Notes under the pieces: model-generated
Told to the model about the DNA's origin: nothing
Database searches by the model: none
The model's input: only the letters and a program-made list of their open reading frames with translations
Position numbers and translations under genes: made by a program
Part shown: positions 1 through 5,818 of the stretch, in pieces
Layout: every line of letters starts with the position of its first letter
How positions within the stretch are numbered: the stretch's first letter is position 1
Assembly: GCA_900754755.1 (NCBI GenBank)
Contig: CAAEEC010000237.1
Location: 1-7,362, forward strand
From: Clostridia bacterium
GTDB taxonomy: Bacteria; Bacillota; Clostridia; Christensenellales; Aristaeellaceae
Length of the DNA: 7,362 nt
Reading direction: 5' to 3'

Positions 1-165
1 AGCAGCGGCTATGGCCAAACCGGCGAAATTCTCGCCGTGCTCACCGATGAAACCGTAACTTGGCTGGAGGGCCGCCGCTTCCCGGCTAGCGCCACAGCGG
101 AAGAGATCGCCGCCTGGCTGCAAGAAATGGCAATCGAGCCTTATGCGCCAAGCGAAGAAGAATAG
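1..165 (+). CDS. Flavodoxin-like protein, C-terminal end only
   Basis: The first frame is open from the window edge to a TAG at 163-165, giving the last 54 residues of a gene that begins outside. The tail has the pattern seen at the C-terminus of the clostridial flavodoxin family that contains a glycine/serine-rich FMN-binding loop: a Ser-Ser-Gly-Tyr-Gly stretch at the window edge, then WLEGRRFPAS, then an amphipathic helix EEIAAWLQEM. Such proteins carry FMN and act as small cytoplasmic electron carriers or reductase components. The tail ends in an acidic SEEE. The next gene starts 12 bases after the stop, and its ribosome site overlaps this stop codon, so the two are almost certainly co-transcribed. 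The reading frame is secure. The family name rests on a short tail and is an inference; the N-terminal FMN phosphate loop lies outside the window. Confidence 0.65.
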   Translation, partial: SSGYGQTGEILAVLTDETVTWLEGRRFPASATAEEIAAWLQEMAIEPYAPSEEE

Positions 166-169
166 GAGG
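164..169 (+). promoter_or_regulatory. Ribosome binding site overlapping the upstream stop
   Basis: A perfect AGGAGG lies 8 bases before the ATG at 178. Its first two bases are the last two bases of the TAG stop of the flavodoxin-like gene, so ribosomes ending the first gene are placed directly on the second. This fixes 178 as the start; the nearby ATG at 171 is too close to the site and in another frame. Confidence 0.85.
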
Positions 170-177
170 CATGCCTT

Positions 178-930
178 ATGGCCATCCGGCAAACCGCTGG
201 CCGCGCCAGCCTGGGCGAGTTCGCGCCCAAATTCGCGCAATTGAACGACGATGTACTCTTTGGCGAAGTGTGGAGCCGGGAGGATAAACTCTCCCTGCGC
301 GACCGCTCGATTGTGACTGTAACCGCGCTAATGGCGCAAGGGCTGGTGGATTCCTCCTTCCAGTTCCACCTGCAAAGCGCGAAAAACAACGGTGTTACCC
401 GCACGGAAATCGCGGAAATCCTCACGCACGCGGCCTTTTACGCGGGCTGGCCCAAGGCTTGGGCGGCTTTCCGCATGGCCAAAGAAGTGTGGACGGAAGA
501 AGAACCCGCGCAAGACGCCAAAGCGGCGCACGCCAAAGAAATGTTCTTCCCCATCGGCCAGCCCAACGACGCTTACGCGCAATATTTCATTGGGCAGAGC
601 TATCTCGCGCCGCTGTCCACCAGCCAAGTGAACATTGCCAACGTGACGTTTGAGCCGGGCTGCCGCAACAACTGGCACATCCACCATGCCGAGCAGGGCG
701 GCGGACAAATCCTTGTGTGCGTGGCCGGGCGCGGCTACTATCAGGAAGAAGGCCAGGCCGCGCGCCTGCTCACGCCTGGCGACGTGGTGAACATCCCCGC
801 GAACGTCAAGCACTGGCACGGCGCCGCGCCGGATGGCTGGTTCTCCCACCTAGCCATAGAGGTGCCTGGCATAAACGGCTGCACCGAATGGCTAGAACCG
901 GTGGATGATGAAACGTACAGCAAATTATAA
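178..930 (+). CDS. Carboxymuconolactone decarboxylase-like / cupin two-domain protein
   Basis: This 250-residue protein joins two small domains. Residues about 15-105 match the carboxymuconolactone decarboxylase (AhpD-like) fold: SLRDRSIVTVTALMAQG at 39-55, the FHLQSAKNNGV segment at 63-73, and HAAFYAGWPKAW at 84-95. It lacks the CxxC pair of true AhpD peroxidase partners. Residues about 125-240 are a cupin barrel, with metal-ligand candidates His167, His169 and His212 and a Gln (178) where the standard motif has Glu. The same domain order and the HIHHAEQGGGQ loop are common in Bacillota and gut bacteria, usually annotated as a cupin-containing CMD protein; I know of no settled reaction. It has no signal peptide or membrane segment, so it should be cytoplasmic. 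It sits directly behind a flavodoxin-like gene, which suggests a redox or quinone-related detoxification role, but that is inference. Confidence 0.9.
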   Translation: MAIRQTAGRASLGEFAPKFAQLNDDVLFGEVWSREDKLSLRDRSIVTVTALMAQGLVDSSFQFHLQSAKNNGVTRTEIAEILTHAAFYAGWPKAWAAFRMAKEVWTEEEPAQDAKAAHAKEMFFPIGQPNDAYAQYFIGQSYLAPLSTSQVNIANVTFEPGCRNNWHIHHAEQGGGQILVCVAGRGYYQEEGQAARLLTPGDVVNIPANVKHWHGAAPDGWFSHLAIEVPGINGCTEWLEPVDDETYSKL

Positions 931-936
931 AAAACG

Positions 937-982
937 TTTGCGCAGCCCCCAATCCCCTCGGGATTTGGCAGGGCTGCGCAAA
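937..982 (-). terminator. Nested stem-loop terminator between convergent genes
   Basis: A perfect 12-base inverted repeat (TTTGCGCAGCCC at 937-948 and its complement at 971-982) encloses a second hairpin, AATCCC/GGGATT with a 3-base loop (951-965). On the minus strand the outer stem is followed by CG and six Ts (934-929), the classic pattern of an intrinsic terminator for the Spo0A-C-like gene coming from the right. On the plus strand the stem is followed by TAAAAATG, without a T-run, so its use by the cupin gene is less certain, though the stem starts only 7 bases after that gene's stop. Confidence 0.8.
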
Positions 983-1043
983 TAAAAATGAATTGCGCGC
1001 ATCCGCCCGCCGCCCAGGAAAACGCTTTTCTTGCGGCGCAAAT

Positions 1044-1277
1044 CTAGCGAAACAATCCTCTTGCTCCCAGAATTCCGCCGCCAATTTTTTCCAAAAACTG
1101 TTCCGGCGTGGGGCACTGATCCTCAAACCCCAATTCCTTCCACAAAGCGGCCCGCCCGTTTTCTTCAAACCGCTTTTGATACGCGTCCTCAATGGAAATC
1201 TGCATTTGGCGGTAAACTTCCTCCGGGGTTGTATTGTGCCTTGCGGCGATTTGGGCCAATATCGTATTGAAATCCAT
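1044..1277 (-). CDS. Small protein resembling the Spo0A C-terminal DNA-binding domain
   Basis: The product has 77 residues. Residues 5-66 resemble the second half of the Spo0A effector domain: the helix-turn-helix-like stretch ILAQIAARHNTTPEEVYRQM followed by an ISIEDAYQ helix and then PTPEQFLEKI, which parallels the IAKKFNTTxSRVERAIRHAIE ... KPTNSEFI layout of Spo0A. The receiver domain and the first part of the effector domain are missing. Stand-alone short proteins of this kind are frequent in Clostridia and are often auto-labelled as sporulation initiation factor Spo0A, but nothing shows that they drive sporulation. I chose the ATG at 1277 because GGGGATAAGGAT lies just before it; the in-frame ATG 21 bases further upstream has no ribosome site. 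The gene lies 68 bases after an XRE regulator on the same strand and ends before a good terminator, so the two may share a transcript. Its base composition is closer to 50% GC than that of the flanking metabolic genes. Confidence 0.75.
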   Translation of the reverse strand: MDFNTILAQIAARHNTTPEEVYRQMQISIEDAYQKRFEENGRAALWKELGFEDQCPTPEQFLEKIGGGILGARGLFR

Positions 1278-1345
1278 ATCCTTATCCCCTATTCGCATGA
1301 AATTTTAGAACATTCGCAAATCAAATTTGTATTTATTGTATTGAC

Positions 1346-1663
1346 CTATTCTTCTATGAGAATACGAATGGCGTTCAATATTTTGCTTCTTTCTCGAAGC
1401 GGCAAACGAGAAATTTGTGTAGACAATTCACAAGCTATGCTTTCTTCCACATGGTCGACCACGTCAACAAGTAAGGCATCGGCAGATACGCCCAATGCGT
1501 TGGCGATTGCCACAAAGGAATCCAAATTGGGCGTTTTCAGGCCGCGTTCAATGACGCTAATGTGCGTAGGACTGAGATCGACCATCGCTGCTAAAGCTTC
1601 TTGCGTCAATCCCCTTGCCTCTCGGGCCGCTTTAATACGTTGCCCAACGATTTGCGCGTCCAT
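1346..1663 (-). CDS. XRE-family helix-turn-helix transcriptional regulator
   Basis: The 105-residue protein has a Cro/C1-type helix-turn-helix at residues about 6-61: GQRIKAAREARGLTQEALA (helices 1-2), then LSPTHISVIERGLKTPN (recognition helix and following turn), then LDSFVAIANALGVSADALL. The remaining 40 residues form an acidic, helical tail (DVVDHVEESIACEL and a C-terminal ILNAIRILIEE) that may serve for dimer formation. AGAGG lies 7 bases before the ATG, supporting this start. It is a cytoplasmic DNA-binding protein; its targets are unknown, but a palindrome 36 bases upstream of its start suggests that it controls itself. GC content is visibly lower (roughly 40-52% over its length) than in the citrate-pathway genes (over 60%), which fits a separate origin. 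The family call is secure; the role is not. Confidence 0.92.
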   Translation of the reverse strand: MDAQIVGQRIKAAREARGLTQEALAAMVDLSPTHISVIERGLKTPNLDSFVAIANALGVSADALLVDVVDHVEESIACELSTQISRLPLRERSKILNAIRILIEE

Positions 1664-1699
1664 CCCGTCGCCTCTTCTTTCAGCCCACTTTTTGCTTAT

Positions 1700-1716
1700 T
1701 ACCAGTATATCTGGTA
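1700..1716 (-). promoter_or_regulatory. Candidate operator over the -10 box of the XRE gene
   Basis: TACCAG and CTGGTA form a 6-base inverted repeat around a TATAT spacer. On the minus strand the same bases contain TATACT (1709-1704), a good -10 box, which would start transcription near 1697 and give a leader of roughly 35 bases before the XRE ATG at 1663. No good -35 hexamer lies at the right distance (GGATTT at 17 bases). A palindrome over the -10 box of an XRE gene is the usual arrangement for self-repression. The promoter and operator roles are inferred. Confidence 0.5.
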
Positions 1717-2010
1717 CTTCCTTCTAAATCCAGAATCCAGAGAGCTGAAAGTCGTTCCATAGAACAAAGACACCTTTATTTCTTTGTTTCACACACGAAA
1801 TTGTATTCTATTTTATGTAGTCAAAATAAACTTAGCAATCCATTATGACGCCGCTATTGTAACTCCGCGCAATCGGAAAATCGTGCAAAACTGTTAGCTT
1901 CCTCGTACTTATACAAAAGAGGTCGCCAAATCCAGGCGCCCTCTTTAAAGCGCAGAAAGGAATTTTATTTCCTGCATCTCAGATTTATGGCGGCAGCGCG
2001 CGTAAAGCGC
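1717..2010. other. Intergenic stretch with hairpins, no gene seen
   Basis: No reading frame with a ribosome site is visible here on either strand. The first half is AT-rich. It holds a tandem AATCCAG pair (1727-1740), an inverted repeat AACAAAG/CTTTGTT (1763-1769 and 1782-1788, 12-base loop), and the longer hairpin at 1916-1946, followed by a weaker bulged hairpin with GCAG/CTGC ends at 1952-1975. No clear promoter pair could be assigned. Confidence 0.5.
1916..1946. other. Strong 12-pair stem-loop in intergenic DNA
   Basis: AAAGAGG-T-CGCC at 1916-1927 pairs with GGCG-C-CCTCTTT at 1935-1946, with one mismatch and a 7-base loop. The arms end in AAA/TTT, so on either strand the stem is followed by a short T-run (TTT then A on plus; TTTT then G on minus). 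It may be a weak bidirectional terminator or a remnant of a structured RNA. No gene ends near it on either side, so its role is unclear. Confidence 0.4.
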
Positions 2011-2067
2011 AAAACAACCCTTCAGTCAGCTTCGCTGACAGCTCCCCTTTCACAGGGGAGCCTTTTG
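2011..2067 (+). repeat. Clostridial palindromic interspersed repeat, copy 1
   Basis: The unit has two hairpins in series: GTCAGC-TTC-GCTGAC (2025-2039) and GCTCCCC-TTTCACA-GGGGAGC (2041-2061), flanked by an AACCCTTCAGT start and a CCTTTTG end. This double hairpin is known to me as an abundant intergenic repeat in many gut Clostridia, possibly spread like REP or MITE sequences. Copy 2 lies about 155 bases away in the opposite direction. Confidence 0.75.
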
Positions 2068-2223
2068 CATGGTGCTACACCACGGGAAGTAGCAACAATC
2101 AAGTTCTTGTGCAAAAAACAGTATGCAAATGCTGGGGTTAATGGCAGAATCAAACAACGCACAAGTCCAATGGCCAAAAAAATCCTTTGGATAGTACGCA
2201 TTCATGCGACACATCAGCGCCCA

Positions 2224-2281
2224 AAAGGCTCCCCCTTTCACAAAGGGGAGCTGGCGGCGTTAGCCGACTGAGGGGTTCTTG
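2224..2281 (-). repeat. Clostridial palindromic interspersed repeat, copy 2 (inverted)
   Basis: Read on the minus strand this copy runs from AACCCCTCAGTCGG to GGGGAGCCTTTTGG and aligns along its length with copy 1. Its GC hairpin (GCTCCCCCTTT and AAAGGGGAGC with a bulged C, 3-base loop CAC, 2228-2251) is longer than in copy 1. The other hairpin is the GGC/GTTA/GCC variant (CGGC at 2255-2258, GCCG at 2263-2266) in place of GTCAGC/GCTGAC. Both variants belong to the same repeat family. Confidence 0.75.
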
Positions 2282-2287
2282 CATCAC

Positions 2288-2305
2288 GCTGCCAGCGAAG
2301 CTGAC
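2288..2305 (-). repeat. Fragment of a third repeat copy
   Basis: On the minus strand this reads GTCAGCTTCGCTGGCAGC, identical in 17 of 18 positions to the first hairpin of copy 1 (2025-2042). It lies just outside copy 2, in the same orientation as copy 2, without the GC-rich second hairpin. Confidence 0.55.
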
Positions 2306-2375
2306 CAAGAGAGAATTCACCAATCACAAGATTCTGCAATTTCGAATAAAATATCGACTTTACCAATGCGCTGGT

Positions 2376-2396
2376 GCCCGGCGCATCGCGCCGGGC
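2376..2396 (-). terminator. Stem-loop downstream of the isocitrate dehydrogenase gene
   Basis: GCCCGGCGC (2376-2384) and GCGCCGGGC (2388-2396) form a perfect 9-pair, all-GC stem with a 3-base loop, 18 bases after the icd stop. On the minus strand no T-run follows it (ACCAGCGCATTGG), so it is not a textbook intrinsic terminator. It could still stop transcription or protect the 3' end of the acn-icd message. Confidence 0.5.
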
Positions 2397-2414
2397 CCAC
2401 TGCTTTCCCTGTTT

Positions 2415-3611
2415 TTACGCGAGGCGCGCGCGGATCTCCCGCAAGAAATCCATCGTATTCACCGCGCGGGCCGCGGAGCCGATCAGCGCCGCAAGGTCGC
2501 GGGTGACGCAGCCGCTTTCCACGGTGGCGACACACGCCTCTTCCAGCCGGGTGGCAAAGGAGGCGAGCGCCTCGTTGCCATCCAGCTCGCCGCGCTTTTT
2601 CAGCGCGCCCGTCCAGGCGAAGATCGTGGCCATGGGATTGGTGGAAGTTTCCTCGCCTTTGAGGTGCCGGTAATAGTGCCGGGTGACGGTGCCATGCGCG
2701 GCCTCGTATTCAAACGCGCCGCTGGGGCTGACCAGCACGCTGGTCATCATGGCGAGCGAGCCAAAGGCCGTGGAAACCATATCGCTCATCACGTCGCCAT
2801 CGTAATTCTTCAGCGCCCACACGAAGCCGCCCTCCGAGCGGATCACGCGCGCGACCGCGTCGTCGATGAGCGTGTAGAAATACGTGATGCCCTTTTCCTC
2901 GAACGCCGCGCGATAGTCCGCGTCGTAGATTTCCTGGAAGATCAGCTTGAAGGACTGATCGTAGGTCTTGGAAATCGTATCCTTGGTGGAGAACCACAGA
3001 TCCTGCCCGGTTTCCAGCGCATAGCGGAAGCAGGAATGCGCGAAAGCGCGGATGGACGCTTCGGTATTGTGCATGGCCTGCAGCAGGCCCGGGCCCTTGA
3101 AATCGTGCACGGGCGTGCTGATGACCGCCCCGTCTTCGCCGGTGAATGTCAACTCCGCATGGCCCGGGCCGGGCACGCGGATTTCGCTGGCCTTGTACAC
3201 ATCGCCATATGCGTGGCGGGCGATGGTGATGGGCTTTTTCCACGTGCGCACCGCCGGCTGGATGTTCGCCGCCAAAATCGGCGCGCGGAACACCGTGCCA
3301 TCCAGAATGGCGCGAATGGTGGCGTTCGGGCTCTTCCACATTTCCTTGAGACCGTATTCCTCCACGCGCTGCGCGTTGGGCGTGATCGTGGCGCACTTGA
3401 CCGCCACGCCCAGCCGCAGCGTGGCCTGCGCCGCCTCGACGGTCACCTGGTCGTCCGTCTCGTCGCGGTGTTTGAGACCCAGGTCGTAGTATTCCGTGTT
3501 CAGTTCCACGAACGGCTCCAAAAGCTCCTGGCGGATCTGCCGCCAGAGAATGCGGGTCATCTCGTCGCCATCCATCTCCACGATGGGATGGGCCATAGGA
3601 ATCTTATGCAT
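2415..3611 (-). CDS. icd: NADP-dependent isocitrate dehydrogenase
   Basis: This enzyme oxidises and decarboxylates isocitrate to 2-oxoglutarate, making NADPH in the cytoplasm. The 398-residue product belongs to the eukaryote-like class of NADP enzymes and follows human IDH1 closely. It has SPNATIR at 94-100 (Arg100), TVFR with Arg109, ARHAYGD at 131-137 (Arg132), Tyr139, the STKDT lysine (Lys210), LIDD at 248-251, and the metal aspartates in KNYDGDVMSD (Asp273, Asp277). GTVTRHY at 307-313 holds the Arg-His pair that binds the 2'-phosphate in NADP enzymes, so NADP rather than NAD is expected. The length is normal and no key residue is missing. I start at the ATG at 3611, where AAGGGGG lies 7 bases upstream; an in-frame ATG at 3635 has no ribosome site and would add 8 atypical residues. 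The start overlaps the end of the aconitase gene by 8 bases (ATGCATAA), which indicates translational coupling. Confidence 0.95.
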   Translation of the reverse strand: MHKIPMAHPIVEMDGDEMTRILWRQIRQELLEPFVELNTEYYDLGLKHRDETDDQVTVEAAQATLRLGVAVKCATITPNAQRVEEYGLKEMWKSPNATIRAILDGTVFRAPILAANIQPAVRTWKKPITIARHAYGDVYKASEIRVPGPGHAELTFTGEDGAVISTPVHDFKGPGLLQAMHNTEASIRAFAHSCFRYALETGQDLWFSTKDTISKTYDQSFKLIFQEIYDADYRAAFEEKGITYFYTLIDDAVARVIRSEGGFVWALKNYDGDVMSDMVSTAFGSLAMMTSVLVSPSGAFEYEAAHGTVTRHYYRHLKGEETSTNPMATIFAWTGALKKRGELDGNEALASFATRLEEACVATVESGCVTRDLAALIGSAARAVNTMDFLREIRARLA

Positions 3612-5766
3612 GGTTTTGCCCCCTTTGCGCGGCATAATGGTTGATGAGGCAGCCTTCCATGAGCAGCGTGCGCTCCTCGGGCGAAAGCGCCTTCAGATAC
3701 AGCGTGATATCGCGCGATTGGCCATCGCGCACGAGCACGGCCGGGAATTCCTCCGCGCCGGCGAGCAGGCGTTCCCGCGCGCCCTTCACATAAATCCAGT
3801 CGCCCACTTCCAGGCCCATGGGTTCCGCGGTGAAGGGCAGAATGCCCCAGTTGATCAGGTTTGCGCGGTAGCGGCGCGTGGCGTATTCTTTGGCGATGTT
3901 CGCGATGCCGCCCAACACGCGCTGGCACGAGGCCGCCTGTTCGCGGGCGGAGCCATCGCCCGGGCAATTCGCCCAGATGCCGGAACCGATGGTCGTCTCC
4001 TCCGCCTTCGCGCCCACCAGCGCGAGAATGGCCTGCGCGTCCGCCTGGCCATCGCGGATGGCCTTCGAGCGGCCCACATAGCCGGGATCGCGCCGCGAAA
4101 GCGCGAATTCCGAAAGCCGCACGGGGTTGGAACGATAGCTCGACGTTTCGCCGGACGGGATCAGTTCGTCCGTGGTGGTGACTGCGTCGTTGAGCGCGCT
4201 GGCGACGCCGATGAGCACATCCTGCTTAAGGGCAGCAAAGGCGGGCCAATCGGCGATGTTGGGGCCGAAGCGCAGCGGCGCGTCCTTTTGTGGATGGCCA
4301 AAGCCATAGTACACATTCTTCTGATAGATCTCCCCATCGAACGAACCCTCGTCCGCCCAGTCGCGCGCGTAGTCGATCGCGCTGGCCGGCGTGAGCACGC
4401 CGCCGTTGAGCGCCGTGGCGGCGATGGAGCGCGCGTCCATCAGCGCGACAGCCGCGGTCTGCCCCTCAGCGGGCTTAGAGCCTTCGCGGTTGGGGAAGTT
4501 GCGCGTGGTATGCCGCGCGGAAAGGCCCTCGTTGCGCGGCACGTCGCCCGCGCCGAAGCAGGGCCCGCAGAAGCAGGGCTTGACCGTTGCGCCCGCGCGC
4601 ATCAGGGTGGACAGGTGCCCGCTTTCGGCCAACGCCAGATTCACCGGCAGGCTCGCGGGATACACCGAGAACGGGAAGCCGCCCACGCTCCTGCCGCGCA
4701 GGATGGCGGCCGCCTCGGCCACGTTCTGGTACAGGCCGCCCGCGCAGCCCGCGATCACGCCCTGATCCATCTGGAAGCGGCCGTTGTGCCACTTTTCCCG
4801 CAACCACGGCGTATCTTTGAGGATGTCCGGCGCGTTTTGCAGGAATTCCTCGATGGTATAGGCGTTCGAGGGGTGATAGGGCAGGGCGATCATGGGCTTA
4901 AGCTTGGAAAGGTTCAGCCGCACAAGCCCGTCGTAATACGCGCCCTCCTCTGGCGCCAGCGCGCGGAAATCCCCTTCCCGGCCATGCCGCGCGTAAAATG
5001 CCCGCGTGACCTCGTCCGTCGTCCAAATGGAAGAAAGGCAGGCGGTCTCCGTCGTCATCACGTCCAGCGCCAGGCGGAAATCCATGGGCAAGGCGCGAAT
5101 GCCCGGGCCCACGAATTCCAAAATCTTATTTTTCACAAATCCGTTCTGATATACCGCGCGGCACAGGGCCAAAGCCGCGTCGTGCGGGCCCACGCCATGG
5201 GGCACTTCGCCCTCCACGTATACCAGGATCACCTGCGGCTCGCGCAGATCGTAGGTCTGCCCCAATAGCTGTTTTACCAGTTCCGGGCCGCCCTCGCCCA
5301 CGCCCATGCAACCCAGCGCGCCATAGCGCGTATGGCTATCCGAGCCGAGAAGCATGCCGCCGCATTTGGCCATGGCCTCGCGCGCGTACTGGTGAATGAC
5401 CGCCATGTTGGCCGGCACATAAATGCCGCCGTATTTTTTCGCCGCTGAAAGGCCGAAGGCGTGGTCGTCCTCATTGATGGTGCCGCCCACCGCGCACAAG
5501 CTGTTGTGGCAATTGGTGAGCGCATAGGGCAGCGGGAATTCCGTCAACCCACTGGCGCGCGCGGTCTGGATGATGCCGCAATAGGTGATGTCGTGCGAAA
5601 TCAGCGCGTCAAAGCGAATGCGCGCGTTTTCCGTGTCGCCGCCCGCGCTGTGCGCGCGCAAAATCCCATAGGCCATCGTACGGCCGCGCGCGCTGGCGTC
5701 TTTTGCCGCCGCGGCAACGGGCGCGCCGTTTACAAGATGAACCCCTTTGTCCACTAGCGTTACCAT
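3604..5766 (-). CDS. acn: Aconitate hydratase, YbhJ-like hydratase subfamily
   Basis: The 720-residue product belongs to the aconitase superfamily and should interconvert citrate and isocitrate. Cluster ligands are in place: Cys341 (in GCAGG, where classic aconitases have SCTNS) and Cys400 with Cys403 (in FCGPCFG, matching ACGPCIG), so a 4Fe-4S cluster is expected. Also present are GSDSHT at 141-146, TRNFPNR at 421-427 (equivalents of the two substrate arginines) and, in the C-terminal swivel domain, GDGSAREQ at 603-610 with the catalytic serine (Ser606) and Arg608. The TNCHNSLCAVGGTINEDD block near residue 84 is typical of the subfamily that includes Escherichia coli YbhJ, whose own role is unsettled; the link with icd and citrate synthase makes aconitase activity the best reading here. 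AGGAGGG lies 9 bases before the ATG at 5766. The in-frame ATG at 5790 lies in the promoter -10 box and is rejected. The stop overlaps the icd start. Confidence 0.9.
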   Translation of the reverse strand: MVTLVDKGVHLVNGAPVAAAAKDASARGRTMAYGILRAHSAGGDTENARIRFDALISHDITYCGIIQTARASGLTEFPLPYALTNCHNSLCAVGGTINEDDHAFGLSAAKKYGGIYVPANMAVIHQYAREAMAKCGGMLLGSDSHTRYGALGCMGVGEGGPELVKQLLGQTYDLREPQVILVYVEGEVPHGVGPHDAALALCRAVYQNGFVKNKILEFVGPGIRALPMDFRLALDVMTTETACLSSIWTTDEVTRAFYARHGREGDFRALAPEEGAYYDGLVRLNLSKLKPMIALPYHPSNAYTIEEFLQNAPDILKDTPWLREKWHNGRFQMDQGVIAGCAGGLYQNVAEAAAILRGRSVGGFPFSVYPASLPVNLALAESGHLSTLMRAGATVKPCFCGPCFGAGDVPRNEGLSARHTTRNFPNREGSKPAEGQTAAVALMDARSIAATALNGGVLTPASAIDYARDWADEGSFDGEIYQKNVYYGFGHPQKDAPLRFGPNIADWPAFAALKQDVLIGVASALNDAVTTTDELIPSGETSSYRSNPVRLSEFALSRRDPGYVGRSKAIRDGQADAQAILALVGAKAEETTIGSGIWANCPGDGSAREQAASCQRVLGGIANIAKEYATRRYRANLINWGILPFTAEPMGLEVGDWIYVKGARERLLAGAEEFPAVLVRDGQSRDITLYLKALSPEERTLLMEGCLINHYAAQRGQNHA

Positions 5767-5775
5767 AAAAGCATT

Positions 5776-5782
5776 CCCTCCT
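5776..5782 (-). promoter_or_regulatory. Ribosome binding site deciding the aconitase start
   Basis: On the minus strand AGGAGGG lies 9 bases before the ATG at 5766. With the -10 box at 5794-5789, transcription would begin near 5782, so the message would start almost at this site with a leader of about 16 bases. Confidence 0.75.
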
Positions 5783-5788
5783 GCATAC

Positions 5789-5818
5789 ATTATAGCATAA
5801 TCATCCCTTTACTTGCAA
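5789..5818 (-). promoter_or_regulatory. Promoter of the acn-icd operon
   Basis: On the minus strand TTGCAA (5818-5813) is followed after 18 bases by a perfect TATAAT (5794-5789) with a TG one base before it, an extended -10 for the housekeeping sigma factor. The -35 hexamer is one of the five TTGCAA copies of this intergenic region. Confidence 0.75.

Noticed and set aside
993..1727. 244-codon open frame on the plus strand across the XRE and Spo0A-C-like genes
   Set aside because: It is antisense to two genes with family matches and ribosome sites, and it crosses their promoter; the translation shows no domain.
1987..2271. 94-codon open frame on the plus strand through the repeat pair
   Set aside because: It consists largely of translated palindromic repeat and has no ribosome site.
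2011..2281. CRISPR array or transposon with a transposase
   Set aside because: There are only two full repeat copies, in opposite directions, with no regular spacers, and no transposase reading frame lies between or beside them.
2187..3644. 485-codon open frame on the plus strand opposite isocitrate dehydrogenase
   Set aside because: It runs through the repeat, the stem-loop and the antisense of icd; the translation is rich in Arg, His and Gly and has no motif. A shadow frame.
3496..5268. 590-codon open frame on the plus strand opposite aconitase
   Set aside because: It is a mirror of the GC-rich codon pattern of the aconitase gene, with Arg- and Ala-rich low-complexity translation, no ribosome site and no recognisable domain. 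The minus-strand product is a clear enzyme.
5767..5790. Aconitase start at the ATG at 5790
   Set aside because: This ATG overlaps the TATAAT box and would not be in the message; the ATG at 5766 has a strong ribosome site.
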